From positions 1 to 64,000 of the forward strand of contig CAMUAR010000009.1 in the NCBI GenBank assembly GCA_947086895.1: a stretch of DNA of 64,000 nt, written 5' to 3'. The stretch comes from an uncultured Lachnospiraceae bacterium (GTDB lineage Bacteria; Bacillota; Clostridia; Lachnospirales; Lachnospiraceae). Both the position numbers and the translations under genes were made by a program. Of this stretch, positions 8,553-17,360 are shown piece after piece (the stretch's first letter is position 1; every line of letters starts with the position of its first letter). The notes beneath the pieces are model-generated. The model saw nothing but the letters and a program-made list of their open reading frames with translations, was not told the origin of the DNA and ran no database searches.

Positions 8553-8817
8553 GTTCCATAGCCTCCAGTTCTTCCATTGTTTTTACGACTACCTGTCCGT
8601 TTTTTACCTGCCCGTTTGCCTTCCTTAACTGTTCCATGTTGGAATCGGAGTAAAAAAGGTCAGGAGGGGCGGTTACCTCAAAGGGAATCCGGCGGTCCCG
8701 CAGGGCTTTCTTTGCATAGATCATAAAAAAAGTGGTAAGGTTCATCCCCATTTCATCGCACATTTCATCAAGCTGTTTTTTCATTTCGTCGTCAAAGCGA
8801 AGACTTACCGTAGTCAT
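8545..8817 (-). CDS. RelB/DinJ-family antitoxin
   Basis: Antitoxin partner of YoeB, 90 aa. The N-terminus MTTVSLRFDDEMKKQL is a ribbon-helix-helix strand-helix, used for DNA binding and autoregulation. GMNLTTFFMIYAKKAL and IPFEV are typical of RelB/DinJ. The C-terminal acidic part (about 60-90) would wrap the toxin. The frame extends further upstream, but GAAAGGAG lies 7 bases before the ATG at 8817, and the promoter overlaps the longer version, so 8817 is the start. Confidence 0.93.
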   Translation of the reverse strand: MTTVSLRFDDEMKKQLDEMCDEMGMNLTTFFMIYAKKALRDRRIPFEVTAPPDLFYSDSNMEQLRKANGQVKNGQVVVKTMEELEAMERE

Positions 8818-8841
8818 AATATCACTCCTTTCTGCCTCTAT

Positions 8842-8905
8842 TATAATATGAGTGAAAGCAAAATGCAACAAAAATCATTCAAATTCATTCAAATGGAATG
8901 ATTTT
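8842..8905 (-). promoter_or_regulatory. Toxin-antitoxin promoter and operator
   Basis: On the minus strand TTGCAT (8865-8870) and TATAAT (8842-8847) are separated by exactly 17 bp, a near-consensus sigma-70-type promoter. Just upstream is an 11-bp inverted repeat, AAAAATCATTC (8872-8882) and GAATGATTTTT (8898-8908), containing repeated ATTCA half-sites. It is a plausible operator for the antitoxin, or a bidirectional terminator. Confidence 0.7.
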
Positions 8906-9017
8906 TTATTATTATATGAAGGATAAAGGATATCATGCAGTTTTGATTTTCACACTGGGGCAGATTGAGATGGTCAAGCTTTTTTGTAACACTTATCAGG
9001 AAAAGGTTTGACAAAAA

Positions 9018-9502
9018 TTATGCCTGCATTCTCTTTTCAAATGAAGTCATATAATTATTTGAAGAATGTGGGCGCACATGATTATAGTAAATATACACAT
9101 AATCCATAGTTGTATTATTTCGCTCTTCGTCTGATGAAAAATGGTGTTTGTTGATAAATTCTGCTTTGAATGTCCCATAAAAGCTTTCCATTGGTGAATT
9201 ATCATAGGGATAGCCCGCTTTACTCATGCTCTGTCGTATCCCTTCTTCTTTACAGTAATCGGTAAATGCCCGTGAAGTATACTGTGAACCCTGGTCACTG
9301 TGCAGCAACAGGTTTTTGGGATGATGGTTTCTCTCTAGGGCTGCCCTCAGTGTCTCTACAGCCAGTTTGTTGAGGGTTGCCACTACTGATCTGTCAAAAA
9401 GATCAATAATGCTGCAGTTATACCTTTTCCTTCCGTCTTCCATAAAAATATATGTAAAATCCGTACAACATTTTTCATTTGATTTTTCTGCATGGAATTC
9501 TC
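9018..9502 (-). pseudogene. IS3-family transposase (orfB) C-terminal remnant
   Basis: Encodes the retroviral-type integrase core of an IS3/IS150-like element, beginning around REFHAEKSNEKCCTDF. The DDE residues are visible: Asp in CCTDFTY, Asp in LLHSDQGSQYTS, Glu in NSPMESFYGTFK. The N-terminal helix-turn-helix part and orfA are missing. Upstream it is interrupted by the 196-bp miniature element; only a few matching codons (SRE) continue beyond it. The frame is otherwise open to its natural stop, but the remnant cannot transpose by itself. Confidence 0.88.
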
Positions 9503-9504
9503 TA

Positions 9505-9700
9505 GAGCGTGTTTGAAAATTAAAAATTGCACAAAACATGTATTTTCACCCCGAATTATGTGATAAAATAAAGAAAAGGGGGGTGTTTGTTATGTTAAGG
9601 TGTTATGAATTAACAGATCAGGAATGGGAACGAATTGCTTACCTGCTTTCATCCTCATTTGGTTAAAATAAACAAATTCAAATAATTTTCAAATACGCTC
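9505..9700 (+). mobile_element. 196-bp miniature IS derivative (MITE-like)
   Basis: Ends are imperfect inverted repeats: GAGCGTGTTTGAAAATTA on the left and TAATTTTCAAATACGCTC on the right. It is flanked by TA on both sides (9503-9504 and 9701-9702), consistent with a 2-bp target duplication. Inside, ATG 9592 starts MLRCYELTDQEWERI, the opening of an IS5-type transposase, but the frame stops after about 24 codons. It is an internally deleted IS that could move only with help in trans. Its left end matches the fragment at 7539. Confidence 0.85.
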
Positions 9701-9721
9701 TAGAATAAGAGGAAAAGGTGT

Positions 9722-9768
9722 TGCCGCACATAAAGCTAGAAGTCTTATGTGCGGCAGTGTGGTTTTTT
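9722..9768 (+). terminator. Strong hairpin terminator
   Basis: TGCCGCACATAA (9722-9733) pairs perfectly with TTATGTGCGGCA (9745-9756). A T6 run follows at 9763-9768. On the other strand the flank is also U-rich, so it may work both ways. Confidence 0.75.
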
Positions 9769-9865
9769 GAATATTATTTATAAAAACATCTTTTTTGCAG
9801 ACTGTTTTCTATTAAAATTTACGTTTACAAAGCTGCCAAAGTCAAAAAATATATAAAAATAAAGA

Positions 9866-10321
9866 TTATTTTGGCGGGAGAAGAGAACTGCGTTTTGTGG
9901 TTATCGTTAAGTTTTCCATTTCTTTGTATACTTTATCGATTTCTTTATTAATTTCATCGCAGTCAACACCGGCAGTTTCCAACTCATCCATAATTTGTTT
10001 TACTGCTTTGGAATATTGATTTTTATGTTCTGTGTTTAATTTTTTCCAGTTGATTCCTTTAAAATGTTTGGCAATTTCCTTATTAAGCGTTAATTTTTCT
10101 TGTAACATTAATACGGCTATAATAGGGTATCCTAAATCTCCCTTCCAGTACGATGCATTATCGTTGGAAGAATATATTTCATCGTTCCATTTTACCAGAT
10201 ATTTTTTGGATAAATCAGAAGATAGGACATCAGCTTCATTATCTCTAAGAGTGATTCGGCAATCAGCAATCGCGCTGTATGCTTCATGAATCTTTTCAAT
10301 TGGCGGCAGTTTTATTCCCAT
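9866..10321 (-). CDS. Hypothetical protein (151 aa)
   Basis: Not recognised. The protein is soluble with no signal peptide. It contains a W/Y-containing central part (SYWKGDLGYPIIAVLMLQ) and a helical, charged C-terminal half likely to form a coiled coil (NKEIDKVYKEMENL). A strong ribosome site GGGGAGGATATT precedes the ATG, which supports expression. It is next to the mobile-element scar and may be accessory DNA. Confidence 0.65.
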   Translation of the reverse strand: MGIKLPPIEKIHEAYSAIADCRITLRDNEADVLSSDLSKKYLVKWNDEIYSSNDNASYWKGDLGYPIIAVLMLQEKLTLNKEIAKHFKGINWKKLNTEHKNQYSKAVKQIMDELETAGVDCDEINKEIDKVYKEMENLTITTKRSSLLPPK

Positions 10322-10588
10322 AATAATATCCTCCCCTATAAATAAAGAATTACAGCGGTTTATAAGTTTTTAACTTGTAAATTCGTATGATAAAGAATTA
10401 TAAAGATAATTTACAAGTTCAAGAATTATAATTTATATTATACTACTTTTCCTGAAATTTACAAGCTGCTTTGTTTTCTGTTACTTAAAACAAAGCTTAA
10501 AATAATTTTGCATTTAAAAAGATAAGATAAAATAGTCAATACTGTACTTGATAAAAAATCTGCTTCTTAGAATAATGATTCTATCGAT
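10322..10588. other. Intergenic region
   Basis: AT-rich DNA between two minus-strand genes. It contains repeated AATTTACAAG/CTTGTAAATT-type segments (near 10370-10415 and 10456-10465) that form inverted repeats. No gene is seen. Confidence 0.4.
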
Positions 10589-12142
10589 TTATCTTTTAAA
10601 AACGTACCAGGAAGGTTCTTTTCTGCCAAAACTATAATCTCCGCTTTTCCATTGAATAAAAAGATATTCTGTATTATGATATTTGCGAATAATATAACGG
10701 CATGCAGTTGATCTTGGTTTGCAGATCACATATCCTGTTACCCAGCGCCATACATCGGGCGCGTCTGTGCAGACGCTGTTATCTTCCAAATTGCGAAAGC
10801 AGTTGGATATTGCGCCGCCCTCTTTAAATTCTGCACTTCTCCAATAAAGTTCGCCGTATGGAATTAGAGAACAGTTTTTGTATGGGTCAAAAGCATCTAT
10901 TGTTTTGATCCAAGCGCATACCTGCCATTTTCCAAGTACAGAGGAGTCCTCAGCAGGAATTTGAGGAATTTCGTCCGTAATCTGAATTTGATGTTTTTGG
11001 TATTCTTTGGAATCTATTTTGCGAAAAACCCAAAGTTCCGGGCAGCCGCCTTTAAAATAAGATTCTCCTTTAAATTCGATAAACATATAGATTTCATTTC
11101 CGATTTTTTCAATGGTATATTTGTTTTTACATTTTCTGTGCGGGTAGCCGTAATCTGACAAAAGGAAGCCTTTTGTCCAGCCAAAGCACCAATACTTTTC
11201 ACCGTTTGGAAGGAAATAAAGTTCTTGTACAAATTCATTTGCAGCCGTCGATTTTGGTTTTTGCGGATGAAACATTTCTTTGCATGGCAGACAGTCAAAC
11301 AGTTTCCAGTGACCGATCGCCTCATTGTCTTCCATAAAAGGCATATTGATATCTTCGCTGTAATTTGGATTGAAATTGTCCAATTTTGCAACAGGAAGTT
11401 TAATTTCAATTGTATGATCTGGATAGATTATTTGGTAAATTGAACCAATCATCTGATAATGATTGTCTAAAACATATTGATTTAGTATTTTTGCAGCTTT
11501 TTCGTATTCTTTTCTCGTACATACAAGATTTGCTGTATCATCTTGAAAGGTGAGCGTTTTTTCCGAAAGAGCGCAGTTGTCTGGAAGTTTGCCCGTAATT
11601 TCTATGCCAAAACCAGTATCAAAATTTTTGTCTACAAACTCGGTTTCATAATCGACAATCACCATTCTGCTTCCAATAATTTCTTTTGGTATTTGACTGT
11701 GAAGTTCATTTAAAATAGGATCGTATTCTGATGAATCTGAAATAATTTTGCGTTTGTATGCCAAACGAATTTCATCACTTTTTCTTATTATAATATGGAA
11801 CATAGATAAATCCTCCTGAAAAACAGAATCTAAATTGGCAAGAATATTGAGGCGGTGTTCGGTTTGTTTTTTCAGCGCGCAAAGTTCTTGACGTTTTGTT
11901 TCAACAACCTTACGGAATTGTTCTTGTGATCCAGAAAGGATTTCTCTGATTTCCGACAGGTGAAAGCCAAGTTCTTTCAATGATACAATACGATAACAGT
12001 CAGATAATTTTATCGCATTGTAATAACGGTAACCGCTGGATGGATCAATATAATCAGGAAATAAAATTCCCTCGCGGTCGTAATATCTTAGTGTTTTTAC
12101 AGGAATTTTACTTAGTTTTGAAAGTTCACCAATTTTATACAT
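10589..12142 (-). CDS. MerR-family regulator with GyrI-like and duplicated C-terminal modules
   Basis: 517 aa, far longer than a simple MerR protein. Residues 1-70 are a MerR winged helix (IGELSKLSKIPVKTLRYYDREGI, split here as IGELSKLSKIPV and KTLRYYDREGI). Residues 75-115 form the dimer helix. About 115-255 look like an effector-binding GyrI-like domain. The rest is two related beta-rich modules (about 272-385 and 392-517), each starting GxW and ending with a WxVF motif (LWVFRK and SWYVFKR). The architecture suggests drug or metabolite sensing coupled to a lipocalin-like binding fold, which is inference. The start follows GGAAGGAAAG. The leader is structured. Confidence 0.88.
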   Translation of the reverse strand: MYKIGELSKLSKIPVKTLRYYDREGILFPDYIDPSSGYRYYNAIKLSDCYRIVSLKELGFHLSEIREILSGSQEQFRKVVETKRQELCALKKQTEHRLNILANLDSVFQEDLSMFHIIIRKSDEIRLAYKRKIISDSSEYDPILNELHSQIPKEIIGSRMVIVDYETEFVDKNFDTGFGIEITGKLPDNCALSEKTLTFQDDTANLVCTRKEYEKAAKILNQYVLDNHYQMIGSIYQIIYPDHTIEIKLPVAKLDNFNPNYSEDINMPFMEDNEAIGHWKLFDCLPCKEMFHPQKPKSTAANEFVQELYFLPNGEKYWCFGWTKGFLLSDYGYPHRKCKNKYTIEKIGNEIYMFIEFKGESYFKGGCPELWVFRKIDSKEYQKHQIQITDEIPQIPAEDSSVLGKWQVCAWIKTIDAFDPYKNCSLIPYGELYWRSAEFKEGGAISNCFRNLEDNSVCTDAPDVWRWVTGYVICKPRSTACRYIIRKYHNTEYLFIQWKSGDYSFGRKEPSWYVFKR

Positions 12143-12155
12143 AATATCTTTCCTT

Positions 12156-12243
12156 CCGAGAACGTTTTTGTTCGAGGAACCGCAAGAGAAAGCTGAAATG
12201 CAGTTTCTCTTGTCGGATCTAGGCTTATCTGTGACGTTCTCGG
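12156..12243 (-). other. Structured 5' leader of the merR-type gene
   Basis: On the minus strand CCGAGAACGT (12234-12243) pairs with ACGTTCTCGG (12156-12165), closing a long element whose 3' arm ends at the GGAAGGAAAG ribosome site. Inside it, CCG-A-CAAGAGAAA pairs with TTTCTCTTG-CGG (12180-12216) to form a 12-bp hairpin with one bulge and a further CUG/CAG tip. The outer helix lies next to the ribosome site, so it could affect translation. No known riboswitch class is recognised. Confidence 0.6.
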
Positions 12244-12304
12244 CACAAACAGCCCTGTGAAAAATAAGTGCATCCGCATTGTTTTTTACCGTAGCACTTC
12301 TTTT

Positions 12305-12335
12305 AAAATAACATTACAGTTCAGTGGAGAGTCAA
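12305..12335 (-). promoter_or_regulatory. Probable MerR-type promoter
   Basis: Minus strand: TTGACT (12330-12335) is followed by CTCCACTGAACTG and a TAATGTTAT-like -10 region. The CTCC-containing, unusually spaced layout is typical of promoters bound by MerR-family activators, so autoregulation by the gene at 10589-12142 is likely. This is judged by eye only. Confidence 0.5.
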
Positions 12336-12396
12336 GAGGAATTTGAAAAAATATTGGAAAATTTAAAAGAAAGATATTTTCAAACTTTTGTTAAAT

Positions 12397-12427
12397 AAAA
12401 AACTCTCATAATCTATGAGAGTTTTTT
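12397..12427 (-). terminator. Bidirectional terminator after tRNA-Gly
   Basis: AAAAACTCTCAT and ATGAGAGTTTTTT form a perfect hairpin with a 5-nt loop and U-runs in both directions. It ends the tRNA transcript on the minus strand. Confidence 0.85.
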
Positions 12428-12430
12428 CAG

Positions 12431-12501
12431 AGCAGATAGCGGGAGTCGAACCCGTCTCTTCGGCTTGGGAAGCCAATGTTCTACCGATGAACCATATCTG
12501 C
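12431..12501 (-). tRNA. tRNA-Gly (anticodon CCC)
   Basis: Folds as a cloverleaf: acceptor GCAGATA/TATCTGC, a D arm with GGTAGAAC, anticodon stem TTGGC/GCCGA around loop TTCCCAA (anticodon CCC), and a T arm with GGTTCGACTCC. It is 71 nt including the discriminator U, and no CCA is encoded. It stands alone, followed by a strong terminator. Confidence 0.95.
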
Positions 12502-12708
12502 ATATTTGGAACTTGGCAAAAATCATACAGATTGCCGAAACTGTTTGTATTATATCATGCTTGTATCAGGTTGTAAAGTAGAAATTAAAAAAAGTTGGAA
12601 GATTTTTTCGGCGTTCCATAAAAAATCAAAACCAATCCTAAACTTTCCAAACAAATTCTAGGAGATTTAAAAAGAAATTATTAGGATTATAAACAAAAAA
12701 TTAAAAAA

Positions 12709-12789
12709 TGACCAATAGTCAAAAACATGTTGACTGTTGGTCACTTTCATGGTAATATACTCGATGAAAAGAAAAATGACTGATGGTCA
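12709..12789 (+). promoter_or_regulatory. MMPL-operon promoter with three TetR-type operators
   Basis: TTGACT (12730-12735) and TAATAT (12753-12758) with a 17-bp spacer form the promoter. Three 13-bp near-palindromes of type TGACYNNNRGTCA surround it: TGACCAATAGTCA (12709-12721), TGACTGTTGGTCA (12731-12743, over the -35) and TGACTGATGGTCA (12777-12789). This is the form expected for a TetR-family repressor, and occupancy of the middle or last site would block transcription. Confidence 0.8.
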
Positions 12790-12810
12790 TAAAGAAAGGG
12801 AGATAAGGAA

Positions 12811-14919
12811 ATGATAAGTGTTGGAAAGAAGATTGTAAAGTATCGAATCCCCATCCTGATAATCAGTATCTTGTTGCTGGTGCCTTCTGTGTTCGGCTAT
12901 ATAAACACAAAGGTAAACTATGATATCTTGTATTATCTGCCAGATGAGATTGATACAATGGTAGGACAGGATGTTTTGCTGAACGATTTCGGCAAGGGAG
13001 CGTTCTCCATGTTTTTGGTGGAGGGCATGGAGAAAAAAGATGTGGCAAAACTAAAATCAAAGATCGAAAAGGTAGACGGCGTGGATTCTGTAATCTGGTA
13101 CGACAGTATTCTTGATATCAGTGTTCCGATGGAATTGCTTCCAGAGAATCTGCTTGATGTATTCCAGAATGGCGATACAACACTGATGGCGATTTTCTTT
13201 CAGGATACAACTTCTGCATCCAAAACGATGGAGGCGATTGAAGAGATCCGAAGTATCGGTAACAAACAGTGTTTTTTAGCTGGCATGTCGGCAGTTGTCA
13301 CAGATACAAAAAATTTATCGGATACCGAGACGCCGATTTATGTAATGATTGCAGTTCTTTTGTCGGTTCTGGTATTATCCTTGACAATGGATTCTTTTTT
13401 AGTGCCGGTTATGTTTTTGTTAAGCATTGGAATGGCAATTGTCTATAACCTTGGATCAAATTATTTTTTCGGAGAAGTTTCCTATATTACAAAAGCGTTA
13501 AGTGCGGTGCTTCAGCTTGGCGTTACAATGGATTATTCCATTTTCTTATGGCACAGCTACAAGGAAAATCAGCAGCGATTCCCAAATGATAAGGAGCGTG
13601 CGATGGCACACGCAATTTCAAATACATTATCCTCCGTTATAGGTAGTTCTATAACGACAGTTGCAGGATTTATTGCATTGTGTTTTATGAGTTTTACACT
13701 TGGAAAAGATCTGGGACTTGTTATGGCAAAGGGCGTGCTGTTTGGCGTAGTCGGCTGCATCACAATTCTTCCGGCGATGATTCTTATTTTTGACAATGCT
13801 CTTACGAAAACAATGCATCGACCGTTGATTCCAGATATCGGAAAATGTGCGGGTTTTATTACAAGAAATTCATGGGTATTTCTCGCGCTGTTCCTTGGAG
13901 TTCTATTCCCGGCACTATACGGCTATACACATACAACGGTATATTACAATCTGGATCGCACGCTGCCAAAAGAGCTGGCGAGTATTGCGGCAAACGATAA
14001 GCTGGAAGAAAAGTTTCGTATGAATTCTGTTCATATCGCATTGGTGGATTCCAAACTTTCGGGAAAAGCGGCCGTTGATATGATAGAGGAGATAAAACGT
14101 GTGGACGGGGTAACGTTTGCACTTGGTTTTGATTCTGTGGCTGGAACAGAAGTTCCAAATGATATGTTTCCAGAAAAACTTACTGGAAAATTAAAAGGAG
14201 AGCGGTATCAAATGGTTTTGATCGCCTCGGATTATAAAGTGGCGTCCGAGGAAGTCAATGCGCAGATCCGCTTATTAAATGATATTGTAAAGCATTATGA
14301 TTCCGCTGGTATGGTAATCGGGGAAGCACCTTGTACAAAAGACTTAATTGAGATTACGAACGTCGATTTTCAGGTAGTCAGTACAATTTCCATTGTGGCA
14401 GTGTTTGTAATTATCGCGTTTGTATTCCGGTCAATTTCTCTTCCAGTGCTGTTAGTATCTGTGATTGAATTTGCAATTTTTATCAATATGGGAATTCCTT
14501 GCTATACAAAAACGGAACTGCCGTTTATTGCTTCTATTGTAATTGGAACCATTCAGCTTGGCGCAACGGTCGATTATGCGATTTTAATGACGACGCGCTA
14601 CCGAAAAGAACGAAGTCTTGGGCAGGAAAAACAAGGTGCAGTACAAACTGCATTGTCCGCCTCGATGGGTTCTATTATGATCAGTGCATTGTGCTTTTTT
14701 GCAGCGACCTTCGGCGTTGGATTATATTCGGATATCGATATGATCAGTGCTTTATGTTCGCTGATGGCGCGGGGCGCGATAATCAGTATGATCGTAGTAA
14801 ACTGTATTCTTCCTTCCATGTTACTTTTGTTTGATAAGGTAATTATCAAGACAAGTTATCATTTTCTTGGTCAGAAGGCAAAAAAAGTAAAAGGAAGTAC
14901 TGCGGAAAGGATTGCGTAG
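12811..14919 (+). CDS. MMPL/RND-type membrane exporter
   Basis: 702-aa integral membrane protein made of two similar halves. Each half has an N-terminal membrane helix, an extracytoplasmic domain (about 35-165 and 360-505) and a five-helix sterol-sensing-like bundle (about 170-325 and 515-680). The conserved membrane motif TMDYSIFLWHSY (about residue 240) and its counterpart TVDYAILMTTRY (about 590) hold the proton-relay Asp-Tyr pair. It probably exports lipids or amphipathic compounds. It is followed by a heptad-repeat protein, a frequent partner in Firmicutes. The promoter carries three TetR-type sites. Confidence 0.93.
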   Translation: MISVGKKIVKYRIPILIISILLLVPSVFGYINTKVNYDILYYLPDEIDTMVGQDVLLNDFGKGAFSMFLVEGMEKKDVAKLKSKIEKVDGVDSVIWYDSILDISVPMELLPENLLDVFQNGDTTLMAIFFQDTTSASKTMEAIEEIRSIGNKQCFLAGMSAVVTDTKNLSDTETPIYVMIAVLLSVLVLSLTMDSFLVPVMFLLSIGMAIVYNLGSNYFFGEVSYITKALSAVLQLGVTMDYSIFLWHSYKENQQRFPNDKERAMAHAISNTLSSVIGSSITTVAGFIALCFMSFTLGKDLGLVMAKGVLFGVVGCITILPAMILIFDNALTKTMHRPLIPDIGKCAGFITRNSWVFLALFLGVLFPALYGYTHTTVYYNLDRTLPKELASIAANDKLEEKFRMNSVHIALVDSKLSGKAAVDMIEEIKRVDGVTFALGFDSVAGTEVPNDMFPEKLTGKLKGERYQMVLIASDYKVASEEVNAQIRLLNDIVKHYDSAGMVIGEAPCTKDLIEITNVDFQVVSTISIVAVFVIIAFVFRSISLPVLLVSVIEFAIFINMGIPCYTKTELPFIASIVIGTIQLGATVDYAILMTTRYRKERSLGQEKQGAVQTALSASMGSIMISALCFFAATFGVGLYSDIDMISALCSLMARGAIISMIVVNCILPSMLLLFDKVIIKTSYHFLGQKAKKVKGSTAERIA

Positions 14920-14924
14920 TTTTG

Positions 14925-14984
14925 GTTTGTGTCCGCACGGCATCCGCAAACTTGGTCTTATAAAAAAGCTGTGCAGAAATGAGG
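14925..14984 (+). ncRNA. Pseudoknot leader, copy A (upstream of heptad-repeat gene)
   Basis: P1 is GTTTGTG (14925-14931) with CGCAAAC (14945-14951), 7 bp including one U-G. The P1 loop segment GCACGGC (14935-14941) can pair with GCTGTGC (14968-14974), 7 bp with one G-U, making an H-type pseudoknot. The 3' strand is followed directly by AGAAATGAGG, the ribosome site. It lies between two genes of the operon, so it would act on translation of the second. See copies B and C. Confidence 0.55.
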
Positions 14985-14990
14985 TTAATT

Positions 14991-17132
14991 ATGAAAACTT
15001 ATAAAAAATGGATTGCAGGCGGATTGATTGTAGCTCTCTTTGCAGGTGGAACATTTGCCTATGCGGACAGTTGTGCAAATGCGAAAGAGACAAACAGCGT
15101 GGTTGTTGGAGTTGGCAGCGGGACAGAAAAAAAGGCTGTAAAAACACAGAGCAATCTTTCTATGGAAAAGAAAGAAACCGTGTATATTTTTGCCGATGCG
15201 AACGGTGAGTGCAAAAGAGTTGTCGTCACAGATCGAATCACAAATCCAGAAGCGCAGAAAAATTTTAAAGATATTACGAATCTTGAAAATATCGTAAATA
15301 TCAAAGGCGATGAGGGATTTACTCAAAATGGCAGCAGTTTGGACTGGCAGGCAGATGGAAATGATATCTGTTATCAGGGAACGACACAGGCGGATGTTCC
15401 AGTTGGGGTCAAAGTATCCTATTTTCTTGACGGCAGGGCAATTACAGCAGAAGAACTGGCAGGAAAAAGCGGCAAAGTGACAGTGCGGTTTGACTATTAT
15501 AACAATCAGACAGCGAATGTAAAAATTGACGGAAAACAAGAAGAAATTGTTGTCCCGTTTGCGATGGCAACAGCAGTATTGCTTGATGCAGATAAAGTTG
15601 CAAACATTGAAGTGACCCATGGAAAGATTGTAGAGCAGGGGAATGTCTGTGCGGCAGTGCTTGTCGGAATGCCAAAAGTTGCGGATTATCTGGGGCTGAA
15701 AGATGATTTTGCGGCGGATTATGCTGAAATTACAGCAGATGTAGTTGATTTTTCTTTAACGAATACATTTACCATCGCAACAAATAACTTGTTTGGCGGG
15801 CTTTCTCTTGATACAGATCTTGATATGGATTCTCTTTCGGATGCGTTTGCTCAACTTTCTGACGCGACAGGAAAACTTGTGGATGGAACCATAGATTTGT
15901 ATAATGGCGCAGGGGAACTTTCCGATGGTGCAAGAAAACTTTTTCACGGCGCGGATACTCTTTCCGGCGGCGCAGAAGAATTATCAGAAAATATAGAAGT
16001 GCTTTCGAATGGCGCAGAAGAGCTGCAAAATGGTGCAAAAACGCTTTCTGATTCGCTGAAACAATTTGACGCAGGAGTAAAAAACGCAAGCGATGGAGCA
16101 GCAAAGCTTGCTGCTGGCACCTCCGATTTGAAAGCTGGTGCAGAACAATTTGCAGTTGGGGTTAAGCAGGCAGAAGGCGGTGTTGGCGCTCTGAAAGAAG
16201 GAAGCAAATCACTCTCTGACGGCGCAGGCAAGCTGGAAGCTGGCGCGAAGGAATTAAACGGCGGTCTTGGCGAGGTAGGTGCCGGTCTTGCAGCGCTTGG
16301 CGAAGGCGTTGACACGGCTTATCAAGGTCTGGCGCAGACAATCGCTTACAATCAACAAGTACTTGACGGATTAACTGTGGTGGTGCAGACTTACGGTTCA
16401 CAGCTTGACGCGCAGACTGCGGCGGCATTGCAGACGATGATCGGCACATTGCAGCAGACAATTACAGCACAACAGCAAATTGCGGACAGCATGGCGAAAA
16501 CAGGAGAATTGGCAGGTGGTGTCGCAGCGCTTTCGGAAGGAACAAAAAAGTTGACCGAAGGAGCAAAGGCTCTGGGGGAAGGAATTCATTCACTTTCGGA
16601 TGGAGCGGCTGCACTGGATGCAGGTGTGGCAGAACTGGCAGGCAATTTGCCGCAGCTGACAAAGGGATTTTTAACAATCAGCGATGGGATTGATCAGGTG
16701 AATTCTGGCGCGGCGGGGCTTTCCTTAGGAATGACAGAGCTGACAAAGGCGAGCAGTCAGCTTGCAGCGGGCGGCAGTACATTGGCTCAGGGAGCAGAAA
16801 CTTTAAATAGCGGTGCGGGCGCGCTTTATACAGGAAGTGTGACGCTTGCAGACGGAGCAAAAGAACTGGCAGGCGGAGCGAAGGAACTTGCGGACGGGGC
16901 AAAAGAACTTTACAACGGCACAGAGACATTAAAAGATGGTATGAAAGAGTACAGCGAAAAGGGGATTGGAAAACTTTTGGATGCTCTGGAAGAGGCGGAT
17001 CTTATAAGCGTCTATAATCACTTGGATGCGATGATCCAAGCAGCGGCAGACTATAAGAATTTTTCCGGTATCGCCGAAGAAACAGACGGTTCGGTGGCAT
17101 TTGTAATACGTACAGAGAGTATTGGAAAGTAA
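14991..17132 (+). CDS. Membrane/cell-wall protein with xxxLxxG heptad repeats (YhgE-like)
   Basis: 713 aa. Begins with a signal or anchor helix (WIAGGLIVALFAGGTFAYA) and an extracytoplasmic beta-rich part (about 25-270). A long run of degenerate heptads of the form L-xx-G-A follows, such as GAKELAGGAKELADGAKEL near the end, predicted to form an extended helical rod. The second membrane part usual in Pip/YhgE proteins is not obvious at the C-terminus. Family members sit beside MMPL transporters and probably act with them in the envelope. ATG 14979 is in frame, but GAGG favours ATG 14991. Confidence 0.85.
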   Translation: MKTYKKWIAGGLIVALFAGGTFAYADSCANAKETNSVVVGVGSGTEKKAVKTQSNLSMEKKETVYIFADANGECKRVVVTDRITNPEAQKNFKDITNLENIVNIKGDEGFTQNGSSLDWQADGNDICYQGTTQADVPVGVKVSYFLDGRAITAEELAGKSGKVTVRFDYYNNQTANVKIDGKQEEIVVPFAMATAVLLDADKVANIEVTHGKIVEQGNVCAAVLVGMPKVADYLGLKDDFAADYAEITADVVDFSLTNTFTIATNNLFGGLSLDTDLDMDSLSDAFAQLSDATGKLVDGTIDLYNGAGELSDGARKLFHGADTLSGGAEELSENIEVLSNGAEELQNGAKTLSDSLKQFDAGVKNASDGAAKLAAGTSDLKAGAEQFAVGVKQAEGGVGALKEGSKSLSDGAGKLEAGAKELNGGLGEVGAGLAALGEGVDTAYQGLAQTIAYNQQVLDGLTVVVQTYGSQLDAQTAAALQTMIGTLQQTITAQQQIADSMAKTGELAGGVAALSEGTKKLTEGAKALGEGIHSLSDGAAALDAGVAELAGNLPQLTKGFLTISDGIDQVNSGAAGLSLGMTELTKASSQLAAGGSTLAQGAETLNSGAGALYTGSVTLADGAKELAGGAKELADGAKELYNGTETLKDGMKEYSEKGIGKLLDALEEADLISVYNHLDAMIQAAADYKNFSGIAEETDGSVAFVIRTESIGK

Positions 17133-17162
17133 AATAATTAAATAAAACAAAAGAAAAAACGT

Positions 17163-17208
17163 CAGAGTTTCCTGCATCAAGGGAAAAAAGGAAACTCTGA
17201 TATTTTTT
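17163..17208 (+). terminator. Terminator of the MMPL operon
   Basis: CAGAGTTTCC (17163-17172) pairs with GGAAACTCTG (17190-17199), followed by a T6 run. Confidence 0.8.
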
Positions 17209-17360
17209 GTCTGGGTTTGAATTTGTCAATTTGTTGAAAGATATAAAAAAGGCATTGACAATAAAATAATTTTTAAGTAGAATATACATCGCAGTTTATT
17301 TTTTGGAATTATAAATAAAAAGTAAAACGTAACTTTTTGCCGCCGGGTAAAAAGAAAAAG

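Noticed and set aside
15900..16930. DNA tandem repeat in the heptad-repeat gene
   Set aside because: The periodicity is at protein level (degenerate heptads); the DNA units are too diverged to be called a nucleotide repeat.
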